A stretch of DNA of 64,000 bases from Caldilineaceae bacterium. GTDB lineage: Bacteria > Chloroflexota > Anaerolineae > Caldilineales > Caldilineaceae. Within the stretch, counting starts at the first letter, position 1. Each line of letters starts with the position of its first letter. A model generated the notes under the pieces. That model saw only the letters and a list, made by a program, of their open reading frames with translations, searched no databases and was not told the DNA's origin. The translations under genes were made by a program, and so were the position numbers. The stretch lies in the NCBI GenBank assembly GCA_020634755.1, contig JACKBC010000021.1, positions 47,448 through 111,447 on the forward strand. Direction: 5' to 3'. Shown here piece by piece: positions 1-9,549 of this stretch.

Positions 1-198
1 GCTAGCCGATTATTTTGTAGACACTCTTTATTATCAACGCAAAAACGATGCTCTTCGTAAGGTCTTGCTCAGCGGTAATGAAAGTCACCGATGCTAGTAC
101 ACTATGGTTCACAAGCGATTGAGTATGTGTGCAAGCCGGGAGTTTGTGACTGTAGATTCAGCTCTATCTGGCGCTACCGTGGCAGGCACTCAGTGTTT

Positions 199-3100
199 TT
201 ATTTTCTATTCTTCAACAGCTTTTGCAACCGATTTCTTAAAAATTCCTGCTCATTGAATCCTCGATTAAGCCGAGATTTTTGTTTTTGTCTTAACCAAAC
301 GCGAACTAGCACTGAAGCTCCAAACTTACGTTGTTCAGGTGAGATATTTACGATGTCAGGGTCCATTAGGTGAACATTTTGACTTCCCTTCCGGTGTAGG
401 TGGTGTGCAAGTCCAAAAGCGTGACCGATTTCATGAGTTCCATATTGTATTAGTTTGTCTGTAATCTGTTTAACGTTTTCGTTGGCTTCACTTTCTGTAT
501 ACAACATTCCTGGACCTGGCATGTAGCTTCCTTGCTTTGAAATACGCTGACTATCATCACGTCCAAATGGCAGAAGGATAATGCACTTCTCTGGATTCAC
601 ATCGGGATAGACTGTTTCTTCGTCCAAAGGTCTCTTGTCGTCTGGAACTTTGCCTAGGAAAGTCATGCCACCGTGTAAATTAGTCGTCTCTAGAAATTTG
701 CTAAATTGTTCTATCGCTTCCGTCTTAGAGTAGCCACCATGTTCAAACGCCTTGAGCACAGGTTCAGGCAATTCTGCACTTTCTGGATCAACAAGAAACA
801 CCTTAATGTCCACGGCGCTGTCTGATTTCTCGGTTTCAGTTTTCGATAAGCTTGCATCAATGTGGGCTGTATTTTTTAGAAATGAAAACTTTGCTTCAAA
901 ACCTTCTTCAATTTGCCTGGCTTGGTCCTTTGGAATGCTATGCTCTGTCGTGTTGTGTATCTTAATGTTTAGTCCTGACTCAACGGCCTGTGCAGAACTT
1001 TGACCATTTTGATCGGTACGGTTGTTTGGGCTATTAAGCGTAAAAACGAAAAGATTAGTTGACTCGAAAATTCCAATTGGATCACAACTCACCCACCGCC
1101 CCAACCACGGCGCATAATACCGCGCCCCGTGATAATACAACCCACTCTCCTCATCCCGCTCCTTGCTCGTGTAGCGATAGCGCTTGGCCGCGGCTTTCAT
1201 CTCTTTGTCCACTGCCTGATAGGATGTGCTGCCGTAGGGGAAGTACTCTTCATAGGAGATGATTTTCGCCTGTTCGTTTAGTTCCAGGCTGGCCGAACCC
1301 AGGTGGTTGCCGATCTGGTAGCGGATCAGTTGTTTGTCCGTACCATCGTCGACCTCGTTACGCGTCTCCACCAGGGCAATGCGCTGCTTGTCATCCATGA
1401 TGTGCAGCGTCTCGCGTATGAGACCGGCGTGTTGTCCGCTGTGCTGGCGATAAATTTCAAAACCACCCAGGTAGATGCGTTCATCCTGCACGTCGCCATT
1501 GGCGTTTTCCATCACCTTGCGCACGCGTTGGCCTGATGCATCATAGACGTAGTAGGCTGTCCCACCGCCAACGAGATCGACCCGGTGCAACTGGTCCTTG
1601 TAATCCCAGTACATATTGGGTTCGGTTGGCGCATTGCCCAGGTGCGGCATACGCACCATGTTGCCGTGTGCATCATATTGGTAGGGCTCGCTGTCGCCAT
1701 TACGCAACTTCGTGCTGCTCAGGCGGTTACTCTGTTTGCCCGACTCGAGCAGGCTTGCTTGCTCATAGTTGTAGCTACGTGCCCAACCGGGGTGCTTCGG
1801 ATCCGTGCCCCGATGCTCCATCTCCAGAAAATTGCCAACATCATCGTAGACATAGAATTCGCGATAGGTTCCCATTGCCTGGCCGTTGCCCGGATGGTCG
1901 AGGGTTGTGTGAAACGCATTGAAGGCATCGGGCGCGGTGGGCGCCTTACGGGCGCCGTTGGCTTGCTGGCCCAGATGCTCACGGCCGGTGGCGCAGATCA
2001 GCCGGTAGAGGGCATCGTAGGTATAGTTGCTACTCGGCTCGACGCGCTGGTTGCGGAAGTAGATTGTCTGCTGCGCGTCGTCGTGAATATGGGTGATGTT
2101 GCCAGCGGGGTCATAGATGTAATGCAAGTTCTGCACCTGGCAACCCGGCCATTCTGCGGGCGGGGGCTGCGGACAGTCGAGCGGAAACGCAGCCGCATTG
2201 CGCCAGGTGCGCAGATGGGTCAGGCGGAAGGTCAGCGGGTCATATTCATAGCGGGTGCTGACGCCGTTTTTGTAGTCGATCTGTTGGCGCTGGCCTTTGG
2301 CGTTGTAGTTGATATTGGCGACGCCGACTGGTGATGGAATGTCCACCGCCGCGTCGAGCAACGCTGTAGGCTCGGTTGCGCGCTCCAGCCACACATCGAC
2401 CCGCTCCAGCAAGTTTGCTTCGTTAAAGACGGGTTGGATGATGTTGCGTTTTGCGTCTGACCGGCTGCTATGAGGTGCAACCGATTGGATCGGCCGGTTG
2501 AGCGCATCGTAGCGGGTGCTGGCCTCGAAACGTTCGCTCTCCAGTTGCGGTTGAGAATCCTGTGACCAGTCGGGAATCTGCCAGTAACGTGTCGCTAGGC
2601 GGCGCGTGCTGTGCAACAGATTGCCTTTAAAGTCGTAGGCTGCAACCGGGGTGTCATTGGCGTCGAGCTGCGCATTGGTGACCACACCGGCGGCGTCGAA
2701 ATGACGGTAGACGCGGGTGCGTAGATTGAGCGCTTCCGCATAGGGAATGTCTTCGCCATACTCAATCTTGTCGACCAGCAGACCGTTTCCATTTGTGGTA
2801 TTGCGCGTGCGCGGGTCAGATTCATCCACTGTGCTGCGCACATACTGACCGAGCGGGCGGCGCAACGCATCATAGGTCGTCGTGAAGATGTGGTCACGGC
2901 TGTCCCACGCATAGAGGGGCTTGCCCAGCACGTCATTCAACATCCAGCGCGCGCCGGCTTCCATGCTGGCCTGGTGGATACGATTGCCGAGCATATCATA
3001 ATAATATTGCATGACAATGCGCTGCTCGCGTTCGCCCATCGGCAGGTGCTCGATAAGCAGACGGCGGTCATCCCATACTTGGCGCTGATTTCCTTCAATA

Positions 3101-6100
3101 TCTAGCTCGACGCGGGTGTAGATTTCCTCCTCTTTCCCATCCAGGCTGTGATCTGCACAGGCCACGCGGTTACGGGCCAAAGTCAGGATGGGACGCCCCA
3201 ATGGATCAAGATGGACCGTGGACGGTGTATCCACATGAGCTGCTGTTTGCTGTGCTGCGCGCGTCTGTGCTGTACGGATATTGGAAGCAGGCCAACGCCG
3301 TTGCCGTTCCTCTGCATAGGTAAGCTTTGTGCGCACATCATACCAAGATGGTATATATTCGCTCGTGGCCAGGCGCGGCTCACCCTCAGGGTCAACCAAG
3401 AAGCCTTTGACGTGCGCATCATCCCGTGGATTAAATGTGGCCGTGTCGTTGACATCCCAGGTCGTTTGGCTCCATGCGTCAAAATCCACCTTTTCATAGG
3501 TGTGGTTTGGATGCAGAGTGGCTACGACGCGCTGAAGCGGATCATAGAAGAGGATGGGACCGACCCCGGTCTGGTGGGCAAATTCAAACGCATGACTGGC
3601 GCTGAAGAACGGTTCGAATTGGCGGACAGGTTTGCCTTTGTTATTGAAAATGGTCCAGCCGCTGCCAACCCAACGTGGGTCTGCATTCTCGCCCCCTTCT
3701 GCAATTGGTCCCGGTTCGGCCATGACCTTCTTCTGAATTTCACGGCCAAATCCATCGGAGTAGCTAAAGCTGATTTGGATCTGCGGATGCGCAGCTTCCA
3801 GATCACTCACGTGGGTCTCACGAGCCAACGTGGCGGCATAGACCGGCTGCCACTGGTCAGGGTCATCAGGGTGTTCGGTCTGTGTTCTGTGGAAGCGGTG
3901 CAGATCATAGACAATGCGGGTGGTGGCATCCGCCAGCAACGCCATTCCTGGTGGCGGTTCGTCTGAATCGCGCGGCAATCTTGGTCGGTCAAAGAAACGG
4001 TCAAGATCATCCCGTTGGTGATTAAACTCATCAAAGCCCAAATCAGGACGAAAACCGGCCAGAGAGTCACCCTCACTGTTCTTGCCCATCACTGCCGTAC
4101 CCACCACCAGGCCCAATGCATCATAGGCTACGGTCGAACGATTGCCGTTGGGGTCGGTGAGCATGGCGGGCTGCAAGACGCGATAATCGTTCTGCGCCAG
4201 AATCTGATTGCCCACTGGATCGGTTGTTTGCGTGACTAACAGCCCATGCTTGTCATAGGCAATTGTGGAGAAATTGCCAAAGGGATCACTGCTCCTGTGC
4301 GGCAGATAGAACTTCGCAGGGTCAAAGGCTTGTCGCCCCGCTGGCACCCACCAGTAGCCATCTATTCCTGGCTCTTGGTGGTATTGGGCCTCTGTTAGCA
4401 TATCGTCGGTCACGAACGACGGGGCGCCCTCGTTTTTGACAAAGACGGTCTTTATTAGCGCATCACTCAGCGCAACCTGATAGCTTGCATAGGGCAGCGC
4501 CAGCGATTCAACTTTGCCCAGTGCAAGCGGGTATCCTTCCAGTGTCGCAGCTTCCTCGTCGGGGCGGAAGTAGGTGCGGCTCCACTTGAGGAGCCGCTTT
4601 TGCAGGGTTGTTGGTTCTTCTTTGAATACCGTATGATAGGGCAAAAATTGCTCTGGCCTTGCAATCACATCTGCAAAGTCGCCTGGTAAGAAATAGCCTT
4701 TGCTCGCTTTTGCTGACGCATTCTCAGTGGCGGGTCCTATGACCCGCTGCTGATATAGACTGGTCAAACCATGCACTTCATAAGTGCGGGTCTGCGCGGG
4801 AATACCAATGTAGTAATAATCGGGTTCTGCCGTGGGATCACAGGGCGTCGATGTTGCAGAGCCGTCACTGAGGTTGCACAGTTCCGGGGTATTGATAGAA
4901 TCGATTTTGGTGTAGATTGCTTGAACCTTGCCCTGTTCCGGCATGTTGGAATCGGCAGCCCGCCGTGGATAGGCAATCGAGATTTGATCGGTAACATTGC
5001 CGAAATGATCGAAGCCCAGCGACATTTCATGCGCAATCCGGGGGTCAGCCGGTTCGCGTTCATAGTGATAAGTCAACGTTTCAAGTACTCTGGGTTCATA
5101 CACTGCGTTGGCCAACACCAGCGAGGAACCGACAGGACGCCGCGCCTGGATTTCCTCAACTTGGTAGCGATGCTCGGTTACGGTGTAAGGGTGCTGCGCT
5201 TGCGCAACGTCGTCCTGTGCGTAAACTTCTGTGCGCAGGAGGGAGCCACGCATTGCGCGGTGTGCCTCACGGTTGGGTGGCACAATATGGCCATCAAGCA
5301 CAAAAGCAGCTTTGTCTTGCTGCCAAAACTCATTCTGGTACTGCTGCGCCAACGTCTGCTCGTCGTCGAGATAGGCGCCGGTGTGATACCAATTCTTCGT
5401 TAACACGGGCGGTGCATGGAAGGCGAGTTCTACGTTATTAAACTGTGTGCCTTCATCGTGCAAGCCGGCTTTGCTAAAGTCGTCAAATGTTTCCGTATCC
5501 AGTTGGTCGACTCTGCCAAAACCGCGGAATTCACGCTCACGGCCATCAAAATAGCCGTGGTGGTATTCATAGTTCGTCACCAGTTTGGTTTTGCTAACGT
5601 GGTCAATCACCTCAACCTTGTCCACCACCTGTACCGGAAAGGGCAATGGCGTGGCCCAGGGTTTGTTCTCTGCCTTGTCACGCAGCCAATGTTGGGTCGA
5701 CGTGCCATATTTTATGCGTGTGGTGGCGCCCATGTTGTTGCTCATCTCGGTGAGCAGCAGCGGTTTGATGCCAGCGCAGAGATCCAGCACCTTGTAATTG
5801 TGCTGAAGACGCCGACTGAGATCGGTGCTCCAGAGCAGGCAGGCCGTGCCGTTGCCAAAAATATCCGTAAATTGCAGATTGGTCGTGTTGTTGAAACGGA
5901 GACCTTTGATTGGCTGCGGTGCGCTCCAACCGTTACCGGACTGGTTAAAGAAGAACTGGATCTCGCCGTCATCCACATAGGCAATGTCAGCGCAGCCAGA
6001 GCCATCAATGTCAACCAGGAAGAGGCGCGCCGGGTCAAAAGCATAGCCAAAGTGCGGCGCGTCATGCATCTGGATTCGTGGGCCATAATAACCGTAGCCC

Positions 6101-8100
6101 AGGTTGGGCCAATAGGCGACACCGCCGTTGTGGATCTCGACAATGTCGGTCAGACCGTCACCATTCATATCGGCCAGGCGAATGCGGCCCGACGGATCGT
6201 TGAAGGAAACATCCGGGTAGCGGTTGATATCATAGCGGCGCGAGCGCACCTCGGCTTCGGCATAGCCTTTTTCACCCAGGCTGCGATACCAGAGAAAGTG
6301 TTCATCATAGGTCAACATGAAATCGGGCAGCCCATCGCCCGTGAGATCGACCTGGCGCAGATTGGGATCATCCATCACAGTAGGCAGATTGGGGATGGGC
6401 CTGAAGGGTTTCCAGGCAGCGTCTCCCGTTGATTCATAAATGCCCTGCTGGAGGCCATTATTGACGAGCAGATCCACACGCCCGTCGCCCCCCATGTCAG
6501 TGAAGCGAAGTCCCGACGCCGACAAGCTGAACCCAGCCGGTATCTGCGCCATGCTGCGTGGGAGGCTAAACTGTCCGTTCCCCAGATTCTGCCAATAGCG
6601 GACTTGTATTGAATCGGCATAGAGAAAATCAGGCAGCCCATTGCCGTGGAGGTCGACCAACGTAAGATTGGCGCTGCTCAGGCTCATGGCGGGTAGCTGA
6701 TTGCGCTGACCTTGCAGCGTCTGAATCAGGCGCGTATTCAGGGCAAATTCGGAATAACCGAAGGTGATGGGCGGCATGGCGGCGGCTATATAGCCTGGCT
6801 TGTCGGCAACCCAACGATAGCCTTTGACGGTCGCTGCTGCTAGTAGCGAGATTTGCGTGTTTGGATTCTGGCGATAGGTGAACTCAGTCGCCTTCACCAG
6901 TGTTGTGGCCGATTTCTCGGCTTCAGCTAGCTCTGGGAAATGATGATACATGAGGACGCGGTGACAACGACGTAAGGTGCGAACCTCGAAACCGGCGCGA
7001 TAAGTTGAGAATGGATCGGGGCGTAGATACCAATCGTTGGCGGTCTGCTCAACATAGGTTGGTTCATCACCCGTTTGAGGCGTGATATAGGGTGTGTCTG
7101 GATTTTCGGCTATATCTCCGTAGTCAAAAAGAACCTCAAACAGATAATGATGATTCTGTCGCTTTGGAATCTTTGTGTCCAATAGCTCAGTGGAGTGCGG
7201 GATGTTGCCATAGAGAATTCGCCGAATGTATCGTTGGCTACTATAGTCACGATGCTCTTCGCTTTGGCCTAGCCGAGTAACATCGGGTTCTTTCAATTCC
7301 TGTGCATACTCGTACTGTATGTGATTCCCTTTGGCGTCAAATGTCTCTTCTAGTAGCCACTCAAAGATGTGATGTTGTTTATTGGGAGAGGGATCGAGAA
7401 TGCGAGCCTGTGAAGTACGACCATAAACGCTCGTCACATTCTCTTTGGTAATCGCTCGCCAGTGCACATCCCCTCCTGTTGGCGATTGCCAGCGCTCGAT
7501 ACGGTCAAAGGTCTCCGTGCGGGGGCGATAGCGCAGAACGCGGTACGTTACGTCATCGACCGTACGTGATCGTTCGTGCTGTTTCCACTGGCCATCGACA
7601 TTTTCAAGGAACGGCACCAAATCCTCAGCGCCGGAGAGGACGAAGACATCACAATCTGCTGTGTCCAGATCTGTCCCATTTGTTGGCAGATTACAATCGC
7701 GGTAGCGGGGCAAGCCCTTTTCGGTCTTGCGCGTCACCCGTGGAATCGAAAGCTGCCAGCCCAAGCCAAACGGGCCATTACCGTTACCCGTGCTATATTG
7801 CAGTGTCAATTGCGGCCCAAAGCCCGCACGCCCCGGCGACGTTGCGATGGGTACCGAGAAGTTACCGGTGCCCGTAAAGGGACTAGCGCTGAAGGTCTCC
7901 CCAATCGATTGGATGGCGCCACCGCCCTTGGGTAAGGAAAGAACGTCGCCGGCGCTTTGTGCATAGCCAGGTTCCTTAGCGGTTGTGGTTTTGGCCAGTG
8001 CTGTCAAGGGTTCAAACTGTGCTGCCACAACTGTGGCAGCCACCGCACTGGCTAACTGGCTTGAGTATTGGAGGAATTCGCGACGGGTGATTTCTGACAT
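199..8100 (-). CDS. Tat-exported SpvB/Rhs-repeat polymorphic toxin with C-terminal metzincin protease module
   Basis: About 2633 residues. I chose the ATG at 8100 because GGAG lies 6 nt upstream; a GTG at 8112 is the alternative. The N-terminus has a twin-arginine signal (TRREFLQ, then an Ala-rich stretch), so export as a folded protein by Tat is expected. Order: SpvB-like domain (about residues 55-340; GTGNFSVPI, GPFGLGWQLSIPR), VCBS/FG-GAP-like Asp/Gly repeats (about 475-760; DLTGDGLPDF, DMNGDGLTD), a TcdB-mid-like region, many YD/Rhs repeats, and the Rhs core end (GARYYAPWLGRWVSCDPIG). The last ~230 residues carry HEIGHAFGLAHH (from about residue 2556) and a downstream LMDP Met-turn, the zinc-site pattern of matrixin-like metzincins. 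By family analogy the Rhs shell encloses or presents this protease as a toxin. The C-terminal module is visibly AT-rich. No immunity gene is seen in the 198 nt downstream; it may lie outside the window or not exist. Confidence 0.88.
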   Translation of the reverse strand: MSEITRREFLQYSSQLASAVAATVVAAQFEPLTALAKTTTAKEPGYAQSAGDVLSLPKGGGAIQSIGETFSASPFTGTGNFSVPIATSPGRAGFGPQLTLQYSTGNGNGPFGLGWQLSIPRVTRKTEKGLPRYRDCNLPTNGTDLDTADCDVFVLSGAEDLVPFLENVDGQWKQHERSRTVDDVTYRVLRYRPRTETFDRIERWQSPTGGDVHWRAITKENVTSVYGRTSQARILDPSPNKQHHIFEWLLEETFDAKGNHIQYEYAQELKEPDVTRLGQSEEHRDYSSQRYIRRILYGNIPHSTELLDTKIPKRQNHHYLFEVLFDYGDIAENPDTPYITPQTGDEPTYVEQTANDWYLRPDPFSTYRAGFEVRTLRRCHRVLMYHHFPELAEAEKSATTLVKATEFTYRQNPNTQISLLAAATVKGYRWVADKPGYIAAAMPPITFGYSEFALNTRLIQTLQGQRNQLPAMSLSSANLTLVDLHGNGLPDFLYADSIQVRYWQNLGNGQFSLPRSMAQIPAGFSLSASGLRFTDMGGDGRVDLLVNNGLQQGIYESTGDAAWKPFRPIPNLPTVMDDPNLRQVDLTGDGLPDFMLTYDEHFLWYRSLGEKGYAEAEVRSRRYDINRYPDVSFNDPSGRIRLADMNGDGLTDIVEIHNGGVAYWPNLGYGYYGPRIQMHDAPHFGYAFDPARLFLVDIDGSGCADIAYVDDGEIQFFFNQSGNGWSAPQPIKGLRFNNTTNLQFTDIFGNGTACLLWSTDLSRRLQHNYKVLDLCAGIKPLLLTEMSNNMGATTRIKYGTSTQHWLRDKAENKPWATPLPFPVQVVDKVEVIDHVSKTKLVTNYEYHHGYFDGREREFRGFGRVDQLDTETFDDFSKAGLHDEGTQFNNVELAFHAPPVLTKNWYHTGAYLDDEQTLAQQYQNEFWQQDKAAFVLDGHIVPPNREAHRAMRGSLLRTEVYAQDDVAQAQHPYTVTEHRYQVEEIQARRPVGSSLVLANAVYEPRVLETLTYHYEREPADPRIAHEMSLGFDHFGNVTDQISIAYPRRAADSNMPEQGKVQAIYTKIDSINTPELCNLSDGSATSTPCDPTAEPDYYYIGIPAQTRTYEVHGLTSLYQQRVIGPATENASAKASKGYFLPGDFADVIARPEQFLPYHTVFKEEPTTLQKRLLKWSRTYFRPDEEAATLEGYPLALGKVESLALPYASYQVALSDALIKTVFVKNEGAPSFVTDDMLTEAQYHQEPGIDGYWWVPAGRQAFDPAKFYLPHRSSDPFGNFSTIAYDKHGLLVTQTTDPVGNQILAQNDYRVLQPAMLTDPNGNRSTVAYDALGLVVGTAVMGKNSEGDSLAGFRPDLGFDEFNHQRDDLDRFFDRPRLPRDSDEPPPGMALLADATTRIVYDLHRFHRTQTEHPDDPDQWQPVYAATLARETHVSDLEAAHPQIQISFSYSDGFGREIQKKVMAEPGPIAEGGENADPRWVGSGWTIFNNKGKPVRQFEPFFSASHAFEFAHQTGVGPILFYDPLQRVVATLHPNHTYEKVDFDAWSQTTWDVNDTATFNPRDDAHVKGFLVDPEGEPRLATSEYIPSWYDVRTKLTYAEERQRRWPASNIRTAQTRAAQQTAAHVDTPSTVHLDPLGRPILTLARNRVACADHSLDGKEEEIYTRVELDIEGNQRQVWDDRRLLIEHLPMGEREQRIVMQYYYDMLGNRIHQASMEAGARWMLNDVLGKPLYAWDSRDHIFTTTYDALRRPLGQYVRSTVDESDPRTRNTTNGNGLLVDKIEYGEDIPYAEALNLRTRVYRHFDAAGVVTNAQLDANDTPVAAYDFKGNLLHSTRRLATRYWQIPDWSQDSQPQLESERFEASTRYDALNRPIQSVAPHSSRSDAKRNIIQPVFNEANLLERVDVWLERATEPTALLDAAVDIPSPVGVANINYNAKGQRQQIDYKNGVSTRYEYDPLTFRLTHLRTWRNAAAFPLDCPQPPPAEWPGCQVQNLHYIYDPAGNITHIHDDAQQTIYFRNQRVEPSSNYTYDALYRLICATGREHLGQQANGARKAPTAPDAFNAFHTTLDHPGNGQAMGTYREFYVYDDVGNFLEMEHRGTDPKHPGWARSYNYEQASLLESGKQSNRLSSTKLRNGDSEPYQYDAHGNMVRMPHLGNAPTEPNMYWDYKDQLHRVDLVGGGTAYYVYDASGQRVRKVMENANGDVQDERIYLGGFEIYRQHSGQHAGLIRETLHIMDDKQRIALVETRNEVDDGTDKQLIRYQIGNHLGSASLELNEQAKIISYEEYFPYGSTSYQAVDKEMKAAAKRYRYTSKERDEESGLYYHGARYYAPWLGRWVSCDPIGIFESTNLFVFTLNSPNNRTDQNGQSSAQAVESGLNIKIHNTTEHSIPKDQARQIEEGFEAKFSFLKNTAHIDASLSKTETEKSDSAVDIKVFLVDPESAELPEPVLKAFEHGGYSKTEAIEQFSKFLETTNLHGGMTFLGKVPDDKRPLDEETVYPDVNPEKCIILLPFGRDDSQRISKQGSYMPGPGMLYTESEANENVKQITDKLIQYGTHEIGHAFGLAHHLHRKGSQNVHLMDPDIVNISPEQRKFGASVLVRVWLRQKQKSRLNRGFNEQEFLRNRLQKLLKNRK

Positions 8101-8200
8101 GACGGGCTCCACAATATTTGCTGTTTGCTGGTAACTTTTATATTAGTCGACAAGATCGCGAAACGTTGATGCTGCTACACAGGCCATCAGTCCCATAACG

Positions 8201-8749
8201 TTAGGGACACTTATTTTGTAGAGGCGCATCATTTCCATACCATTGGCGACAGGCTTGGTCCGCAAGCAGCGTCTTGGTCGTTAGATTGGTCACTTCTATC
8301 CGATCAAGCGCCCAGCCGTTATCCTCATCACCATCATCATAGTTGATTTTGACGTAGCGAAAGTCGCCAATATCTTCCACATTGGAAATGATGACGGATT
8401 CCCATTCACCGCGTCTAAAATTGCCTGCAACTTTTATTTCTCCTGTAGAACGCTGGGTTCCAACCAGCGTCACCCGAACCTCTCCATCTGCCGCGGCGTG
8501 TCCAGCCGGCACATCCCACGTGCGCAGGCGTATTCTGTAGTCAAATCGGGATGGTGGCGCCGGCAGCACAGTAATAGAATGGCGCAGGAGTTCATCTCCC
8601 GTGCTTAGGCTGATCGTACCCTCAATATCACCATCACGCTGATAAACATAGCTGCCGTCCAACTGGAAAATTTGGGACTGGCCAGGCTGTAGGGCATTGG
8701 GTGAATTTACAGAAAGATAGCGCTCATCAGTGGTTGGGCTTTTGGGCAA
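8201..8749 (-). CDS. PLAT/LH2-like domain protein (possibly the frameshifted C-terminal half of the upstream gene)
   Basis: About 182 residues from a TTG at 8749; no ATG is available in frame. The second half (about residues 75-160) fits a PLAT/LH2 beta-sandwich: IRLRTWDVPAG, then DGEVRVTLVGTQ, a central FRRGEWESV, and the closing DNGWALDRIEV, where PLAT domains usually have WxLDxIxV. Such domains bind lipid or protein partners. There is no signal peptide. The reading frame overlaps the end of the coiled-coil lipoprotein gene by 23 nt and is closed by a stop only ten codons upstream of the TTG. The two ORFs may therefore be one gene broken by a frameshift near the AAAA run around 8740. It sits directly upstream of the Rhs toxin gene, so a role in presenting that toxin is possible but unproven. 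Confidence 0.6.
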   Translation of the reverse strand: MPKSPTTDERYLSVNSPNALQPGQSQIFQLDGSYVYQRDGDIEGTISLSTGDELLRHSITVLPAPPSRFDYRIRLRTWDVPAGHAAADGEVRVTLVGTQRSTGEIKVAGNFRRGEWESVIISNVEDIGDFRYVKINYDDGDEDNGWALDRIEVTNLTTKTLLADQACRQWYGNDAPLQNKCP

Positions 8750-9242
8750 GATGGCTGCCGTTGTCCTGCCAGAACTTTAAGTCATCGATGATGAATTGCA
8801 ACTGTTCGAGCACGCCGCGTTTGACAAAGTCAGCATTACAGCGAAACTCAACACCCGCTTGTGCAACCAGATCTTCCGCCTTGGCATTGGTCAGGTTAAT
8901 GGCATTGGTCGACAGGTCTTGTACTTGGTTTGCCGTATCGGCCACTAATGCTTTCGCATCGGCAGAGACCCGACTTTCCATATCCTTTAGCGTATCCTGC
9001 AATTGCGACAATTCATTTCGCCACGCGCCGGATTCTGCTTCTATGGCGCGCCTTGTGGCGTCAATTTCGTTGATAATATCATCGACATTGATAACATCAT
9101 TGACATTGATAACATTGCCAACACCGGAGCAAGCTAATGATGGACTCAACAAAATAAATAGCCCAATAATTACTGGTGCTGCTCGCTTACATTTCTCAAT
9201 AAAAATACGGATTGCTTGCTTGAAAAAGGCAATATGCTTCAT
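8727..9242 (-). CDS. Small lipoprotein with coiled-coil region, unknown function
   Basis: About 171 residues; ATG at 9242 with AGGAG about 7 nt upstream. A basic N-terminus and a hydrophobic stretch (PVIIGLFILL) end in SLAC, a lipobox-like site, so a membrane-anchored lipoprotein is likely. After it come short VINVNDVINVDDIIN repeats, then a long heptad-rich helix (about residues 60-110; ATRRAIEAESGAWRNELSQL). I recognise no family. It overlaps the PLAT ORF downstream and follows the 9252-9533 ORF after 9 nt, so it belongs to the minus-strand group ending with the Rhs gene. A one-base shift near its end would fuse it to the PLAT domain. Confidence 0.7.
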   Translation of the reverse strand: MKHIAFFKQAIRIFIEKCKRAAPVIIGLFILLSPSLACSGVGNVINVNDVINVDDIINEIDATRRAIEAESGAWRNELSQLQDTLKDMESRVSADAKALVADTANQVQDLSTNAINLTNAKAEDLVAQAGVEFRCNADFVKRGVLEQLQFIIDDLKFWQDNGSHLAQKPNH

Positions 9243-9251
9243 TGGATGCTC

Positions 9252-9533
9252 CTAGTTAAATGTAAAGTTGCCCTTGGCTCCCCACATCATCGCGCTCCCA
9301 ACTGCTGCACCATCCCCTAACTCCTGCATCATGCAGTTGAGCCGACTCTCAACAATCCGCTGGCTCCCAATGGCGGTGACGGCAGCGGATTTACCGGTCG
9401 CAGGGATGCCGGTAAACTCGCTGGCCTGGACGCCGCAGATGGTAAAGCGGGTGACGACTTTACCATCTACGGGTACTTGCGCTGTCTTCAATCGTGATAT
9501 GCAGATTGATAAGAGCACGGTGCAAATAGGCAA
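9252..9533 (-). CDS. Small secreted-type protein of unknown function
   Basis: About 93 residues from a TTG at 9533, the first start codon after the in-frame stop near 9560. The N-terminus is hydrophobic with cysteines (TVLLSICIS) and could be a signal segment. The remainder is Gly/Ala-rich with a short VTRFTICGVQ stretch. I recognise no family. The spacing of 16 nt to the gene before it and 9 nt to the gene after it supports a real coding region within an operon, but the start is uncertain. Confidence 0.45.
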   Translation of the reverse strand: MPICTVLLSICISRLKTAQVPVDGKVVTRFTICGVQASEFTGIPATGKSAAVTAIGSQRIVESRLNCMMQELGDGAAVGSAMMWGAKGNFTFN

Positions 9534-9549
9534 TACACCTTGCTCGCAT

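Noticed and set aside
5416..6432. 338-residue open frame antisense to the Rhs gene, and others at 1585-2334 and 3148-3966
   Set aside because: They lie wholly within the SpvB/Rhs coding region, show no domain and have biased composition typical of shadows.
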